Positions 1-12,900 of a DNA stretch of 64,000 nt are shown in pieces. Both the position numbers and the translations under genes were made by a program. The stretch spans positions 33,746-97,745 of the forward strand of contig MDYQ01000090.1 of the NCBI GenBank assembly GCA_003024175.1, in the 5' to 3' direction. Position 1 is the stretch's first letter. Each line of letters begins with the position of its first letter. Origin of the DNA: Planoprotostelium fungivorum. Taxonomy: Eukaryota > Evosea > Variosea > Cavosteliida > Cavosteliaceae. The notes beneath the pieces are model-generated. The model made no database searches. It was given only the letters and a program-made list of their open reading frames with translations, and was not told the DNA's origin.

Positions 1-164
1 CATACTCACCTGCAAGGTCCTTCCCGTGATCAAGCAGGCGGGGGGATATTCGTGGGGCTTGCCTCATTAGCACTTTTGAGGGAGATCCGCGAGTAGGAGA
101 TACTTTCAGTATCTGTCCACTTGTCAATTTTTGTTTGAGGTGGTTGCGTTCGCGCGACCACCAT
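1..164 (-). CDS. Possible 5' exon of a gene running off the left edge
   Basis: Read on the minus strand, an ATG at 164 opens a short polar reading frame starting MVVARTQPPQTKIDKW. A strong-looking splice donor (GTGAGTATG in minus-strand sense) lies at the left edge of the window. The simple frame meets a stop near 31, so an intron would be needed to carry it on. The ATG lies 66 bp from the divergent PPC gene, which fits the head-to-head spacing seen elsewhere here. No family is recognised and the product is unknown. Confidence 0.3.
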
Positions 165-230
165 TCTAAAAAATGAAAAGAAAATCTTCCATCTACCTCA
201 CCCACGCTCATCACTCGTCCCGCACATCAG

Positions 231-715
231 ATGCCATCATCAAACGCAAGATTCTACGCCACACGCTTGAAACCAGGGGAAGAGCTACTCTCTGCCTTTC
301 GTGACTTCTTCCAAAGAGAGGGCCTTCAGGCGGCATTCATTGCTGGCTGTGTTGGGAGTCTGACCGAAGTCTCTCTTCGTTATGCAGGAAAGCCAGAATG
401 TGTTCGCATGACGGGTAAATTTGAGGTTAGAACAAACAATCGTCTTAATAAGCCCATCTTTCATCTTCCATTACCCTCAGACGTCGTCAGGTAGTGTCAC
501 TGATCGGCACATTGGATAGTAAAGCGCCTCACATTCACATAATCGTCTCTGACGAGACAGGTCACACTGTGGGCGGCCATCTACTAGAAGGATGCACAGT
601 CAGGACGACTCTCGAGGTTATCTTCGGAGAGCTTGAAGAGCTCAAGTTTGATCGTGAGCATTGTCCTCTTTCTGGCTACGATGAACTGGTCATACACAAG
701 AGATCTGCAGATTAA
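231..715 (+). CDS. PPC/DUF296-domain protein
   Basis: Two exons are joined by an intron at 426-490 (donor GTTAGA, acceptor GTCAG). Splicing restores the domain core GKFEVVSLIGTLD, and the unspliced frame stops at once. The product of about 139 residues is a single PPC (DUF296) domain. The N-terminal part carries the family pattern RLKPGEEL with an alpha helix and the GCVGSL turn. The second exon carries the conserved APHIHIIVSDETGHTVGGHL stretch with the histidines typical of the fold. Stand-alone PPC proteins occur in bacteria and many eukaryotes and form trimers, and in plants the same domain is fused to AT-hooks. No AT-hook is visible here, so DNA binding should not be assumed. The gene converges on the thaumatin-like gene with only 21 bp between the two stop codons. 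Confidence 0.85.
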
Positions 716-736
716 AATCTGATATCTTTTATACAA

Positions 737-1546
737 TCAATTGGAGGGACAGAAGACGATCTTGTAATCAGCGGCCGTGCATGTGAAAGTGCTGGTGTTA
801 TCATTGTAGGCATAACTGTACGCTGTGGGGCATTTTCTCTTGAAGAAATCTGCATAAACCGAAGCCTTGCACTTGAGTGGATCATTCCACTCGTTTCTAC
901 AGCAGAAGCCATCCGTGCTGAACCTACAAATCGTCAGGTGTCTTTCAATCCTTGCGTCCGTTCACTTTGAGCATGCACTCTGGCACGCGATAACTCTTCC
1001 GTGATCATCGTGATAAGCCAAGTCGGATGGACAATCCTCCGTGACATCCTCAGAGCAGCTGGGCGATAGACAAGCCCCCTTCCCCTTGGTGGGGATGATC
1101 TGTCACACCGTCATCACCCGTGTCCCATCATCACACGACGATCTCACCGACATCGGCACGTTGAATCCATCGACGAGACTGACGTCATAGAAATCCATGC
1201 CCATGTATGCATCTAGAGTCCACTCGGCGAGAGTATAGAGGGGTATGTCCGGATCTTCCTTTCTCTGCGCCCAGATTCTCCCACTCCATTCTTTGGGAAC
1301 CTGATAGGCCATCGATTCACCACTGTTGAGCCACTTCTGGCCCATCTTCGAGTTATAAGCGGTCAGGCCAAAGGTGCAGTTGTTGAGCACGATGAAATTG
1401 CGATGAGCTCGTGCGACGGGAAGAGAGGTGCCAGGGGCTGCGATGGATGGGAGAGACGATGAGAGAGGAGGGAAATTGAAGAGCTGCCCGGAGACATGGT
1501 AGATGATGAGGCAGAGGACGATGATGTGCTGGTGTCGTGCGTTCAT
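737..1546 (-). CDS. Secreted thaumatin-like protein
   Basis: Three exons (1546-1148, 1099-966, 923-737) splice into a 239-residue protein in one clean frame of 720 nt. It starts with a signal peptide (MNARHQHIIVLCLIIYHVSG). The thaumatin hallmarks follow in order: NNCTFGLTAYN near the start, TLAEWTLDAYMGMDFYDVS and LVDGFNVPM in the middle, then GACLSPSC, ACQSACSKF and the C-terminal KCPTAYSYAYNDNTSTFTC. About a dozen cysteines fit the family's disulfide-rich fold. Members bind or cleave beta-glucans in plants and fungi and are also found in amoebae. In this organism a role toward fungal or bacterial prey, or in the amoeba's own wall stage, is only inference. The start is chosen because it gives the signal peptide; the longer open frame upstream has no such feature. 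Confidence 0.92.
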
Positions 1547-1629
1547 CGCGAAAGTGAAAAGTCTCGGCCCTCCCTTCCTATGGAAGGACGGTGGAAATCG
1601 TACCTCGAATGAAAACTCTTCATAACACT

Positions 1630-4600
1630 TTATGTCTGTTTTATTCCCGTAAACTTGGACAACAACTTTGCTACTTCTGTTTTTGCATGTCAGCACCTCC
1701 ATCATGAGGAAACGAAGACTCACCCTTCTTTCGATTTCGATCGGTGTAATATAGAAATTGGAGTTCCGTGTCTGTGTGGTACCTCCCGCTGAGAGAGATA
1801 GTTACCCACGAGTCTTGCCTCAGGTCCACCCTCCTCGGTGCCGTCACGGTGATCAAATTCGTCCCGTGGACTTCCTTCACTTTCGCTGCATTCCACGTCA
1901 GTTCCCAATTCTCCATTGGAGGAATCGTCTCCCACAGATTCTCCATGAAATAAGGAATTCTCCATCTCACCTTTGAAACCACCGATCCTGACCACCGTTT
2001 TCTTGCAAAGATTCGAGCCTTTGATCCAGATGTCCGTCTCTTCACCCACAAAGTTGTAAGCCGGCGTGACTCCTTGCAGAGTCGAATGGTTGTCTCTCTG
2101 CAGCCGAATATTGTTCGTGCTGACGCTGAATTCATCGGAGACTACGTACTCTGTGTTGTACGGTAGATTCGTACCGTCGTGGCGCCACCGTACGGCGCAT
2201 TGTAGACGGAACTTTTCGTTGCTGGCGGTCTCGCGGAAGATCTTTCGAGGTGAGATGATGAGATGGAGATGACTGATCACCCTGACGGAGAATTTCGTGG
2301 AGCCCGCCCAGAGTGTTTTTACGGCCCCTTCCGTCACTTCCGCTTCTGTTTCCGGAATCTGCCGGTTATGGTTGTCGACTGGGGTGATCAGACAGACGTC
2401 GACAAGTTGAAATTTCGTGTGGAACTCACTGAGAGAGATGGTGACGGTTCCTTCTATCCTTCCCTCTCCGGTGTATTTCAGCCACAAAGGATTGGGTAAC
2501 AGGTACCTACAGTCGCATTACAATGCGACTTTGAGACTCGAAGACTCACCTCTTTTCCGTCGGGTAACACTTCCTCTGCATCTCTCTCGGTTGCTCTGCT
2601 AGCTCGAATTGCCCGGCGTTGTAATTGAAATTTCCCGGATAATTCGAAGGGTCCTCCATCTTGATGATAGGTTCCTCAACGATCTGACGTTTTGGAGAGA
2701 CGTTCATTCTACCCCTGTGCACCTCCATCACGTTGTTATCCAGTTCGATCGGAACGTTCCTCGGATTCTCCATGCCGTTCCGCGGAATTCCGAGGGAGTT
2801 CCTCTGCATGTCCATGTGTCTCTGCATGTTCAGGACGTTGTGGATCCTGTCCATATCCATTCGGTTCTGTACTTCCATCATGTTGTTCTGTGGCATATCC
2901 ATCATCATGGGTTTCATGTCCATCATCATCGGCTTCATGTCCATCATCATGGGTTTCACATCCATCATCTGCCGCACGTCCACCATTGGCTTCCTGTCTA
3001 CAACGGATCTCATATCGACAGGCCTGACATCCATAGGTGCTCTGACATCTATGACAGGCCTGACATCCATAGGTGCTCTGACATCTATGACAGGTCTGAC
3101 ATCCATGACAGGCTTGACGTCCTCGCGTGTGTTCTGGCGACTGAAGAGGATGGGCCGGACGGGGACTTGAACTGTGGGCAGCCTGACAGCCATTGGTTCT
3201 TCTCTGGGTGGGACCATGGACATTGATACAGGCTTCGATGGGTAAGGTATCTGTCTCCCTTCGTTCGCGACGAATTTCCCTGCGAGGTGTGAGCATCCAT
3301 CGCGATGATTGCGTCGATGATGATGCGAGAAGATCGTCCTCTCATCATCATCTTTTGATGTGATGATGGGAACACACCTAGATCCTCCCTTGATTCCATA
3401 GTCGGATTCATGAATCTCTCTTCACTCGGTGTCAACGTCAAAGCGTCCAATCTATTCCTGTCCGTCGCATCCGGTCTCCCATTCGGTTGCCATCTGCCGT
3501 TCGCTGTCGCACACATCAGCGTGGACATGACGTCGATCGAGTGAACAGAGGAGCGATGATCACGTACGTGGAGACATGTGTTGCGATGTCGCAGGATTCG
3601 ATGCATTATTGGAGGGTACCTCTCGGTTTCCCACTCTTGGATCCAAGAATGCCTCTTCGCTTTCGGTTAAACTCATCAGTCGACTGTCTCTCAACGTGGC
3701 GAATTTGCCTTAAATGACATCAGGACAGTATGCTAATGTGAACGCACCGAATTCTTCTGTTTGAGGTGCTGCATTGGTTGTGGAGGTAGAGGGCTGCTTT
3801 CTGGCCGACTCCATGAATTGTTCCTCACTTTGGGTGGTGGTAAAGATCTTCTGAAGATTACTGACCCATCCTCCTGAACCGGATCGATAGACCCCAGTCG
3901 GAGGTTGTCCTGGATGGTGAGATCAACACCCGGTTCAATCATAGTAAACACACCACCCGATTGTTCTGCTGTTTCTAGAGAGCCGGCCATACGACTCGGA
4001 GGAGGAACGAAATCAGCAGGAAGAGAGAAGTATGGTTCCATAAGTCTCGGCCGTTGGATTTCATCGACTCCATCTTCTGTCGCATCGGTCAGTCTCAAGA
4101 AGAGGATCCGTTTGTAACGACTGACCTGTTCTCTGTCTCTTCAAAGAGCTCCCCTCCATTCCATTGAGCGGTGTCAGTTGTGGGCGGGTTTTTGTATTTT
4201 TTAGGAAACGCTGATCGGTTGGACCAAGAAGAGAAGGCAAAACAATCCGAAAAGGTGAAGCGTTGTCACCGTTCATGGTGGTGAGTAACGGTGTCCACAC
4301 ACTCTCGTGGGTTGCTGAGTGATCGCTACACCCTATGATGTGTAGCTGCGTTTCTCCTCTCTTTCTGGTCTGTCGTAATAATGCCAGCCAGTATCGAACG
4401 CAAGAAGGTGCTACCTCGTAGTTCTCAGCAAGGGAAAGATAGAGGATCATTCGTTTGTGAGATCGCGCAAGAAATATTGCCTTTAAGTGCACTACAGTCG
4501 TCACCTTCACGTCTCTGTGGACACTGTTCTCTGAGATTCCTTCATAAGGATGCCGACCCTTCATAAGATGGGTCGATAACACGGAGAAACCGATTTTAAT

Positions 4601-4709
4601 TCTGAAGAATCTGCGTACAGAGGACTACGTAGTCGCAGTTTTCCACGATGATGTTGAAGCCGATGTGAATATGGAAATCATGAGTGTGTGGAGGCCACAA
4701 CCGAGTCAT
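1630..4709 (-). CDS. Multi-exon IPT/TIG-domain protein, possible transcription factor
   Basis: Exons can be chained through short introns from an ATG at 4709 to a TAA at 1630. The joins I checked keep frame: the exon ending SREDLG joins KFVANEGRQIPYPSKP across the intron near 3305-3385, and GGFK joins AKVKEVHG across about 1880-1970. The N-terminal third is unrecognised. The middle has two similar stretches (MSLTESEEAFLDP and LTLTPSEERFMNP). A low-complexity block at about 2880-3110 follows, built of DVRPVIDVRAPM-like and MMMDMKP repeats. The C-terminal part holds an immunoglobulin-like IPT/TIG domain: VTPAYNFVGEETDIWIKGS, VVRIGGFK, NLITVTAPRR. TIG domains end several DNA-binding proteins (Rel, CSL, CAMTA) but also occur on surface proteins. 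No signal peptide is seen, so a nuclear role is favoured. The 5' exons, and whether this is one gene or two, are uncertain. Confidence 0.5.
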
Positions 4710-4743
4710 CATCTGACCACCTCATAAACACCCCACACGGTTG

Positions 4744-6125
4744 ATGGAGTCACATGCGGTCACGACCTCGCGTCTGGCGGAGCAGGAGCATTTTTCGCAG
4801 CATCACTCAAAATGGGGCCGATTCGTAAATTCGTTCAAGGCATCGTCACAGGCCTTCACTATCACCGCAGTGAGACAGTACTGCGCAGAATTCCTGGGAA
4901 CTCTCCTCTTCGTCTATGTTGGAACGGGTGAGTTGTCACATCCAGTGCTCCATCTCAGAGATTTGATTGTGTTAGGTACGGTGGTGGCCCTGGCGGCGAA
5001 GGATGCACTCAACACTGCATCGACTAACACGTGCATCGCCCTGTCTTTCGGTTTCGGAGTGGCGTGCATGGTCTACGCGACGGCTAATGTATCCGGAGGT
5101 GAGCACATCTTCGGTGATGAGACGGATTGAGATGTCACAGGTCATCTCAATCCAGCCATCACGGTGGCATTCTTGTGTACCGGTAATATCGATACCATTC
5201 GAGGGATCTTCTACATCTTGAGCCAGTGTGCTGGTGCGATAGGTGCAGCTGGGCTCATCAGGGCAACTACCCCCTCGGCCGGTACGATATTTTGACAAAT
5301 CTCACCGTACTGACGGGTTGTAGATTGGATGATCGTCGCTGGAGGGGCCACCCGCCTCGGACCAGGTATACCGGTTATCAAAGGCCTATTTTTGGAAGTC
5401 ATCATCACTTACATGCTCATCTTCACTGTCTTCGGAACCGTACAACTTCGCAACAGTGAGGAATCTATTACATCATTCTACGTCACTGATGTCTATAGGT
5501 TCTACGGGTATGGGCAAGCTGGCCGGTCTAGCCATCGGACTGGCCGTTTTGGTTAGCCACACCTTCGGAGTATCCTTCACCGGTCCCAGCATGAACCCCG
5601 CCAGATCGTTGGGCCCAGCCGTCGTATTCAGTGAATGGTCGAATCACTGGATCTATTGGGTAGTGAGTCCAACAGTGATGATGTTTGTGATGATGACACA
5701 TCATGCAGGGACCTCTCGTGGGAGGTATTCTGGCAGCCATCACGTATCAGTTTGTTTTACAACCGGAGGACAAAGAGAGGGCCGATCTGAGATACAGGAA
5801 GAAGATGTTGAGACAACAACGCCGACTGGCCAAGGGAAAGAGGGCTACACGAGTGTCGAGGTGATGGAGCATCGCATGTGACATCTTGTGACTCACGAGA
5901 TTCAGCTTCTTCTCACACAAATCACGTGAGGTCCACACCATCGATCCAGATGATAAGAAGAAGATTGTCAGTGTAGAAGATGAGGTCGTCCACAAGACGG
6001 ATGCCGAATCGGTTGTCAGCGATGCGGGGTCGGAGTGCAGTGATGCAGATGATCCGAACTATCACGAGCCAGATAACACCGGAGGAAATATACTGAGTGA
6101 TCCTTCCACCACAAGATGTTTATAA
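4744..6125 (+). CDS. Aquaporin (MIP family) with acidic C-terminal tail
   Basis: At least six exons; the first are 4744-4927 and 4976-5098, with the third starting at 5141. The membrane core is complete. The first half includes [16 protein letters not shown] and the loop motif [12 protein letters not shown]. The second half includes [14 protein letters not shown], the second NPA box with the usual arginine. Six hydrophobic segments plus the two NPA half-helices fit a water or small-solute channel of the plasma membrane or contractile vacuole. The last spliced exon adds a hydrophilic tail (about 5905-6125) rich in Asp, Glu and Ser, including [16 protein letters not shown], which is longer than in typical aquaporins and is a plausible regulatory or trafficking segment. 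AATAAA lies about 20 nt after the stop. The start is only about 35 bp from the divergent TIG gene, so one of the two starts may be placed wrongly. Confidence 0.9.
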
Positions 6126-6436
6126 TTGGAAGGGCGCTGTATGACAATAAAATGAGACGGCTCATCTAATTTCGACCTAACATATCACCTGCGTTACGTG
6201 GTGGCAAAGAGATGACGATATCTTCCCCATACTCTCCAGGATGACTCTATATATGACTCTCCAGGAAAGGTTTCGTACTAACTTAAAGTTACAAACTCGT
6301 TAACGTAGGTACGTGCCGATACCTGTAAAATGACCGCGCCTAGGTCATATCCTTGGATACCTTGGATTCAGTCGTGAGCCTCTATGATTCCATGTGAGGA
6401 TCTTTTTTTAAATGTGTCGTCACCTTCGATTACGAG
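6126..6436. other. Intergenic stretch with no gene seen
   Basis: This holds the aquaporin polyadenylation signal and about 280 bases of mixed sequence. No open frame, RNA gene or repeat is supported. Confidence 0.5.
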
Positions 6437-6795
6437 CTCTTATTACCCCCTCAAGCCCCTTACGATCAAAAATTAAGTCGAGATTCGACCGATTTTTTAA
6501 AGAAAAATCGACATCCGGCAATAGGTTGCTCCTGGGTGGCTAATCATTCTTTCACAGCAGAGAATGTGAGCAACACAGTTCATTCCACAGAGAACAAGAA
6601 GGCGCATGCAAGAGAGAGAGATAGACAGAGGAAAGACTTCGAGTCGTACCTGAAACCTCATGATGAACCCTTTGAGGAAGATCAGAGTGTGGAGGACGAC
6701 AGAAGTTGGACCTCGTGTCTGTCTCTCTCTGCGATTCTCTCCACTCTGCTGATGTGAAGTTGGTCCGACTGACGATCTATAGATCAGGGTGAGAC
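6437..6795. repeat. Dispersed repeat, copy 1 (partner at 43338-43725)
   Basis: The block starting CTCTTATTACCCCCTCAAGC and ending near CAGGGTGAGACACAT matches 43338-43725 in the same orientation. It is near-identical over about 240 bases, from the CCTGGGTG block through CTCGTGTCTGTCTCTCTCTG, with diverged stretches before and after. Open frames in either copy are broken relative to each other (for example a Trp codon TGG becomes TGA), so it does not look like a conserved protein. It could be a non-autonomous mobile element or a duplicated gene fragment. Confidence 0.75.
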
Positions 6796-6960
6796 ACATG
6801 TGACAAGAGGTGATGGATCAGGTGAGTTCCGCACAGAGTTACTATCGATGACCCTCTTCAGGAGTTGAGACAGGAAAGCTTCCGCTTGCGGCATCACATT
6901 TTACGGGTGCATGAAGAGACTAGGAGAGAATAAAACTGAATCGCAAAAGAAACTCTTTAC
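6796..6960. other. 3' flank of the HECT gene
   Basis: This lies between the repeat and the HECT stop codon at 6961. Read on the minus strand it contains a TTTTATTCT complement (AGAATAAAA) about 30 nt after the stop, which is a usable polyadenylation signal. Confidence 0.4.
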
Positions 6961-9900
6961 TCAAAAATCGAAACCCTCGACTTCTCCGTGGACGTTGAAA
7001 TCCGTATCGATGGCCTTGCACTCCGTCACTGCATACAACAGCTTCTCCCTCAGAACCTGCCACATCATCATTCGTCATCCTTCTTCATCGCATCTCACCT
7101 CGTAGGATGAATATCTCGGTAGATCTAACTGAAAGAAACAAGTATGCGATGCCGGGAGGTACTGATCAGGGTCTCCCGTCTTATCGAAGCTACTGATCGT
7201 AAACTTTCTCGAATATTCGTTCAGCATGGCGGGTAGCCTGGTTTAAGTCAGACTACAACGAGACGTCGGGGACATTTCACCTGGATCTACCCCATACGAA
7301 TCGCAAGAATGCAGATCGCTGTTCGTTAGTGAATGAATCCATGGCTTGCCAAAAGTGTTGAACGTGAGGGTCTCTCTCGTTCACGTTACTGTACACCGTC
7401 TGCTTCTTCAATAATTCCACGTTGATTTCCGGTTTACCACAGATCCTACCACCGTCATCTCCCATTGGAATGATGAAATCTCACTTGAGCTCCAGCTGGT
7501 CCCACGAACAGAGTTGTAAGACTTGGTGAGGGATGATCTCTCTCAGACCTCTCTTCACCGCCGCAATCTGTCGATCGAACTCACTCAATCGATACCTGCT
7601 CTCGTCATCCATCACCCTCCATCTTGTCTCTCACCTCTCCACGATCCTGCAGTACTCGTGACGATTCGACCAGGTGACCGGCATGTGTCTGCCTCCTTCT
7701 TTCAATTCGATCTCCCTTCCATCACTCGATGTCGTCGTGAAGGTGAAGTTGATGGCTTCGCTGAACGTGTCCTCCGTGATGCCCTCCTTCTCTGAAGAGA
7801 GTCAACGGGGGTCGTAAGTACGGTACGTACCGATGTTGATGAGGGTGTCCATGCTCTGACAGCAGATCTGATCGATGGATTGCAGATCTTCTCTTGCCAC
7901 TGGAGCGTCCATCAGTTTCTTCCAGAAAATCGAGGGAAATTCCAGGGCCATGCACAGGTGACACCTAAAGCAGACTCCCTGATGACGTCATCGCACGTCA
8001 TCACACGTCATCACACACCATCAGAAGTCCTAAGAACCTGTACATCAGCAGGTGCTCCGTGGAGGTGTACTGTGGGTTCGGAATGTACTTCTCTCGATTG
8101 AAACCCACGTCGGTCACACCGTTCGGGCAGGGAATGAAAAGTGGTAGAGAAGTCGATTGGATTTCAGATGCGAAGGTCGTCATGGCATCGTTGAAGGGTC
8201 CACCGGCATCGTGTGAGCCTGAAATGTCGATGAGATTCGGTGGAAAATTCGATCGATGGAGCACCTTCTCCGACGAATTTGACGAGGAAAGGTTGATTGG
8301 TGGAAGTGCGGAAGAGATTTCTCTTCGTTTTCAATTGATTGAAGGCCTGTGCGAATAACGGCTCTGTGCATACGTCATCTACAGCGTTGTAGATGGAGTA
8401 TCTCACCCTTTCCAGAGATGGCCAGAGCACGATTGAGACTGAGTTCTGCCTGCCCGAAATCCCTCTGCACTTCGTCGAAAACTCGATCGAAATAGGCTAA
8501 TTTCATCTGAAATTTCGTTGATTCCGACGTACTCCGACGTACTCACCTCCAAGAAGATGAGATCTCTCAGGGCGATGAACTTCTCTGAGATGGGCAGATT
8601 CTCCAACTCATCATCTACAATTGGATCCCTTCTGCTGTACGGATCGTGATAATTCATCTCGTGATCGGCAAAATTGATGTTCTGAAAACAATTGAGCATC
8701 GCATCGTTCAGCTCCTTCAAGAGAATGAATCGACAGCGGATACTGTCCCAATCGAATCTGGCGGGAGATCAATTTGGGACGAATGATTTAGGACTCACTT
8801 GGAGAGTTCCGGGGCGGAGCTGTGGATGACGTGAACGGGGGGTAGATCGATGGATAACATGGTAAGAGGATCCTCTCCCAGAACTGTCAGATATTTGACG
8901 AGCCGCCTGTCATCTTCGAAGCTCCATCGTGACATGTCGTTGGCGATGTTGACAGCTCGTTCCCTGTATGATGTCATCGAATGCTCTGATGACGTCATCG
9001 TTGTAGATGGACTCACTTGTCGGCACCCGACAGTCTCTGGTTGAATTCTTCGTCGAGGTATTCTGGAATGATGACCATGCTGATTCCGTAGTAACTCGCT
9101 GTTCAAAATGAGTTTTCGTCGAGATTTCGGTAATACTCACTCTGTAACCTTGGGAACGTCACCAAGTCTTCGTCTTCGGGTCTTATCGGATAATTGATGC
9201 GGATAAATACGTGAGCGGGGTTGTGTCTGTGAGCTTCCCCTCGATTATCACACTCTTCACACAGATTGTAATCCTGTATGACGTCATCACACGTCATCAC
9301 TTCATCTCACCTGGCAGGCTCCACACTTGAACCGCACTCGACCCTCGATCGACTTTTCACAGAAATTGCATCGAATCCTCGCGTGATCTTTCGCAGAAGA
9401 ATCGGGCTCGACGACTTTGATGGGCGTGAAATCGACCGCGGTGAGGTGAGAACAAGCTCTGACGAACAAATGATCTGCAGGGTGACTTCCCTTCACCTTA
9501 TCCATGTTCGGTCCTTCACCGTAACACCTGATTTCATCAGATTGAAACGGTCGCATCAGAATGAAACCCACTCGCTGCAGAGATCAAAGTCGGGGCAGTT
9601 GAGACACTTCCAGCGTGTGCCCGTAATGATGCTGGAGCCCTGTCTGCAGCAATCACAGAAGACATTGATGTGCTCTGCCCTGGACATGTTCACGTTGAAC
9701 CGGAAGTAACACGTGTCGCCCGGTACCTCCAAGTAATCCGATATCTGTGACGTCATGATTACGTATGGTTACGGTTGTAGATGACTCACCGATGTCGTGT
9801 CGGTGTTGAGATTGAAAGAGGCATTGTTCCTGAAAGTCATCGTGTGTTGTTTCGAATGAGAAACTTTGTTACTGAAGAAAATGACCAGCGTGATCGCCCC

Positions 9901-12900
9901 CGGATATTTCACCTGGATTTCACGGTGAGGCGCGTTGTAGATGAATATCCATCACCTCCTTCTCGGCTTCCATGCTGTCGTCGATGGTACAAGGATGACT
10001 CGTCTCATATTTTTGTGCCCCGATGACGAATTCGACCACGGCTCTCTTCAGTGGATTCTCCTGGAGATTTCCACCGAAAGCCCTCCAGCTCTTCTTTGAT
10101 CGAGAGTTGAGTGGTAAGAAGCAGTCTAGCAGGCGATTCAGCCTCTTCAGGTCGCTATACCATCCCTTCGGTTCGTCTTTCTTCGTGGAGATGGTCTGAG
10201 ATTTCTCCTTAGTCGTGTTTTCGCTCGAATTTCCATCGTTGGCGTTCTCGGCGGGAATCGGGTTGATGCTCTCTGCGGGAGCGGGTTCGACGTTTTCCGT
10301 GGAAATTTCGTCGGAATTTTGGGCGGGAACTGGAGGTACCACGGGCTGAGTTTCCACTGTCTCTTCTTTTCCTCTATCACTCTCCATTTCTTCCTTCTCT
10401 CTGTCATTCTCCCCTTCTTCCTTCTTCTCTACCTGATCTGTGCTCGTTTCCATGGCATCCGGCTGATGACGTCATCAGATCCGTAGTTCTATATCAGTCT
10501 CACCTCTTGTGGTATCAACCACTGATTGTAGATGGGATCTTTCGGAGATAATTTCATGGCTTTCGTGACGTTCTCTGTGGATAAGACAAATTCGGACAAT
10601 GCCAAGAAGAATCTCGAAGGTGTAGATCGACCCTCTAACGAGTTGTTCGAGGCGTATAAATAGAACAGTAGCTTCTCGTACAAGTTGAGTTCAGCCTCGT
10701 CGCTCTTGGCGACACACTTCCTCGCTGCCTTCGGATTACACAGGATCCGAGATAACCAGCGGAATGCGTAAATCTGATTCTACGTGAGATCTACGTGACA
10801 GACGATTCGATGTCACCTTGTGAAGTGAAGTGGGCTCGCGGCAGTATACTAAGAGAACTTTGAACAGAGAGCGTGTGGCGTACAATTCGAGTATCTCAGG
10901 ATCTCCCTCGTACAGAACTTCCAACATCCAATGGATGTAGCCAAAATTAGGACCCGTCAGTCCCAATTCATCACAGATCCTGATGTCCGATCCGATGGGT
11001 GTCAGACTTCCCACGAGATCTCCAGATTTCTTCTCCTCCTGTCATCGTGAGTGGCTCGTTGTAGAAGATCGATGTTCACCTCGTGATGGAAGGTGATGCA
11101 AGGGTAGAAGAACCAAGGTGTGGTGTCTGTCAGAGACGTAGTGACCGTATCTCCGATACGTATGTTCACCGTATTGATACGGCTGGTTCCCAGAACGGCT
11201 CCATCTTCTCGGGCCGTCTTCCACAGGAAGAAACTGAAATCTGCGAATCGCATGTAAATATCCACCGGTCGATTGATCGCAATGAGAGTGGGTGGGAGTG
11301 CTCCATTGATGACAGACAAGGGTAAACTGCTCCGTAGCTTCTCCATCACAGCCAGAGTCCTCAGTGACTGAAACTTCTCCGCGTCTTCTCCTTCGTCCAT
11401 GGACATGGTAGCGTTGCGATTTGGTACGTACAGCAACGTACGCATGTTGTCCGTAAACTCTTGAGCCTCTTGTCTGTCACCCGTCAGATCTGACAGTGAT
11501 GACGTCATCACCTCAGGCGATATCTGGGTATCTTTGACTCGTGATCGTCATCCATACCGGGCCAGAAATTGAGGGTGGAGGGCAGATCTACGTAATTACA
11601 TACGAACATACGTAAGAGGGGTACCAGGTCATCCGTTACCATGGAGAACGATTCCTCGTGGATGATGGCTGGGATATTTCCCAGAATAGTCGTCATGATA
11701 TCTCTACACGCGTAAACTGACACCGCTTGCGAGTGATCGATGACTGTACACCGTGAGATGTTTACGTACGACATCTCACCTCTTCTCATGATGTCACGAG
11801 TGTAAACCCCGTTGAATAAGTTCTGATGCTCGCTGTCCACCCCATTCTTCGCAAAGACGTAATTCAATCGCAGGATATTCGGGTTGCTCTCGATGTAGTG
11901 ACACAGGCCCGTCTCTTGATCTACAATGTGCATGGATACGATGGTTTCCGGTGTTGTACCTTCTGATCGGACAATATTGTCCACTCGGACTGTCTTGGAG
12001 AGGTAGGATGGATGAGATGGACGTTCTGCAATGTGCAAGAACATTCCAGGAATGATCGTGGAGGGATTCGAAGAATTTGTGAAATTTCCACCGTCGGCAT
12101 CTTCTTCTAATCCCGAGTAGGTGTAATCGTTGTCTAACCTCACTTGGTTCTGCAGAACATTCATCACGTACACTTGTACAGGGGGACGGTAGGTATGATA
12201 TCTCGTGTGATATCGTTCGGATAAATGACTCACTCGAATCCATCCCGGGATATCCGTGGGAATCTCTTGTAGACTCTTCCAATTTTCCGCAGAATTTTCG
12301 TAGAATAATCCCAGGCTACCCTCCAATTGATTGATGCGCGGTATGGCCGAGAAGGCAGTGTTCGTGTTCTCAGAATCTTTCTTCAAACAGACCAGTCGAA
12401 CCCACTGGGCGTCGACGAAATCTCGATGAAATCTCGTGAAGGGGGTGTGGGATGGTAGGTGAGTCAACGATCGTTTCCGCAGGAACGTCATAAGGTGGGT
12501 GGATGACGTCATCATCCGGAAGGCCGTCTCGTCTTGGTCTATAAATAGATTGATGGATCTCATGGTAGCAACTACCATCAATCCGTGGAGCATCAGATGC
12601 TCTTGTTCCCAATTGTCGATCTGGTCCTCTGATATGACGTTCTTGTAACCACACAAGAGAGTGCCGTTCATCTCCATCATGTTCTGTGGATCGAACGTGA
12701 CCTGATGACGTCATCACGTGTCACTGGGTATGATATCGTACCTCGGGTAGAACGGTGATCTTGCAATTCTCTCTATCTACAACGATCGTCTCTCGCTCGG
12801 CCTCCGCACCGTCGACGAGTAGAGTGACAGGTTGTGTATCATCGTACAAGTCGCAATCGATCACGACTCCCTTATCCACTTCTCCATCACTCATCTCGAT

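Noticed and set aside
2609-3226. Long plus-strand open frame of histidine-rich protein opposite the TIG gene
   Set aside because: It is the complement of the repetitive Met/Asp/Arg codons of the minus-strand gene. It has no splice partners or domain.
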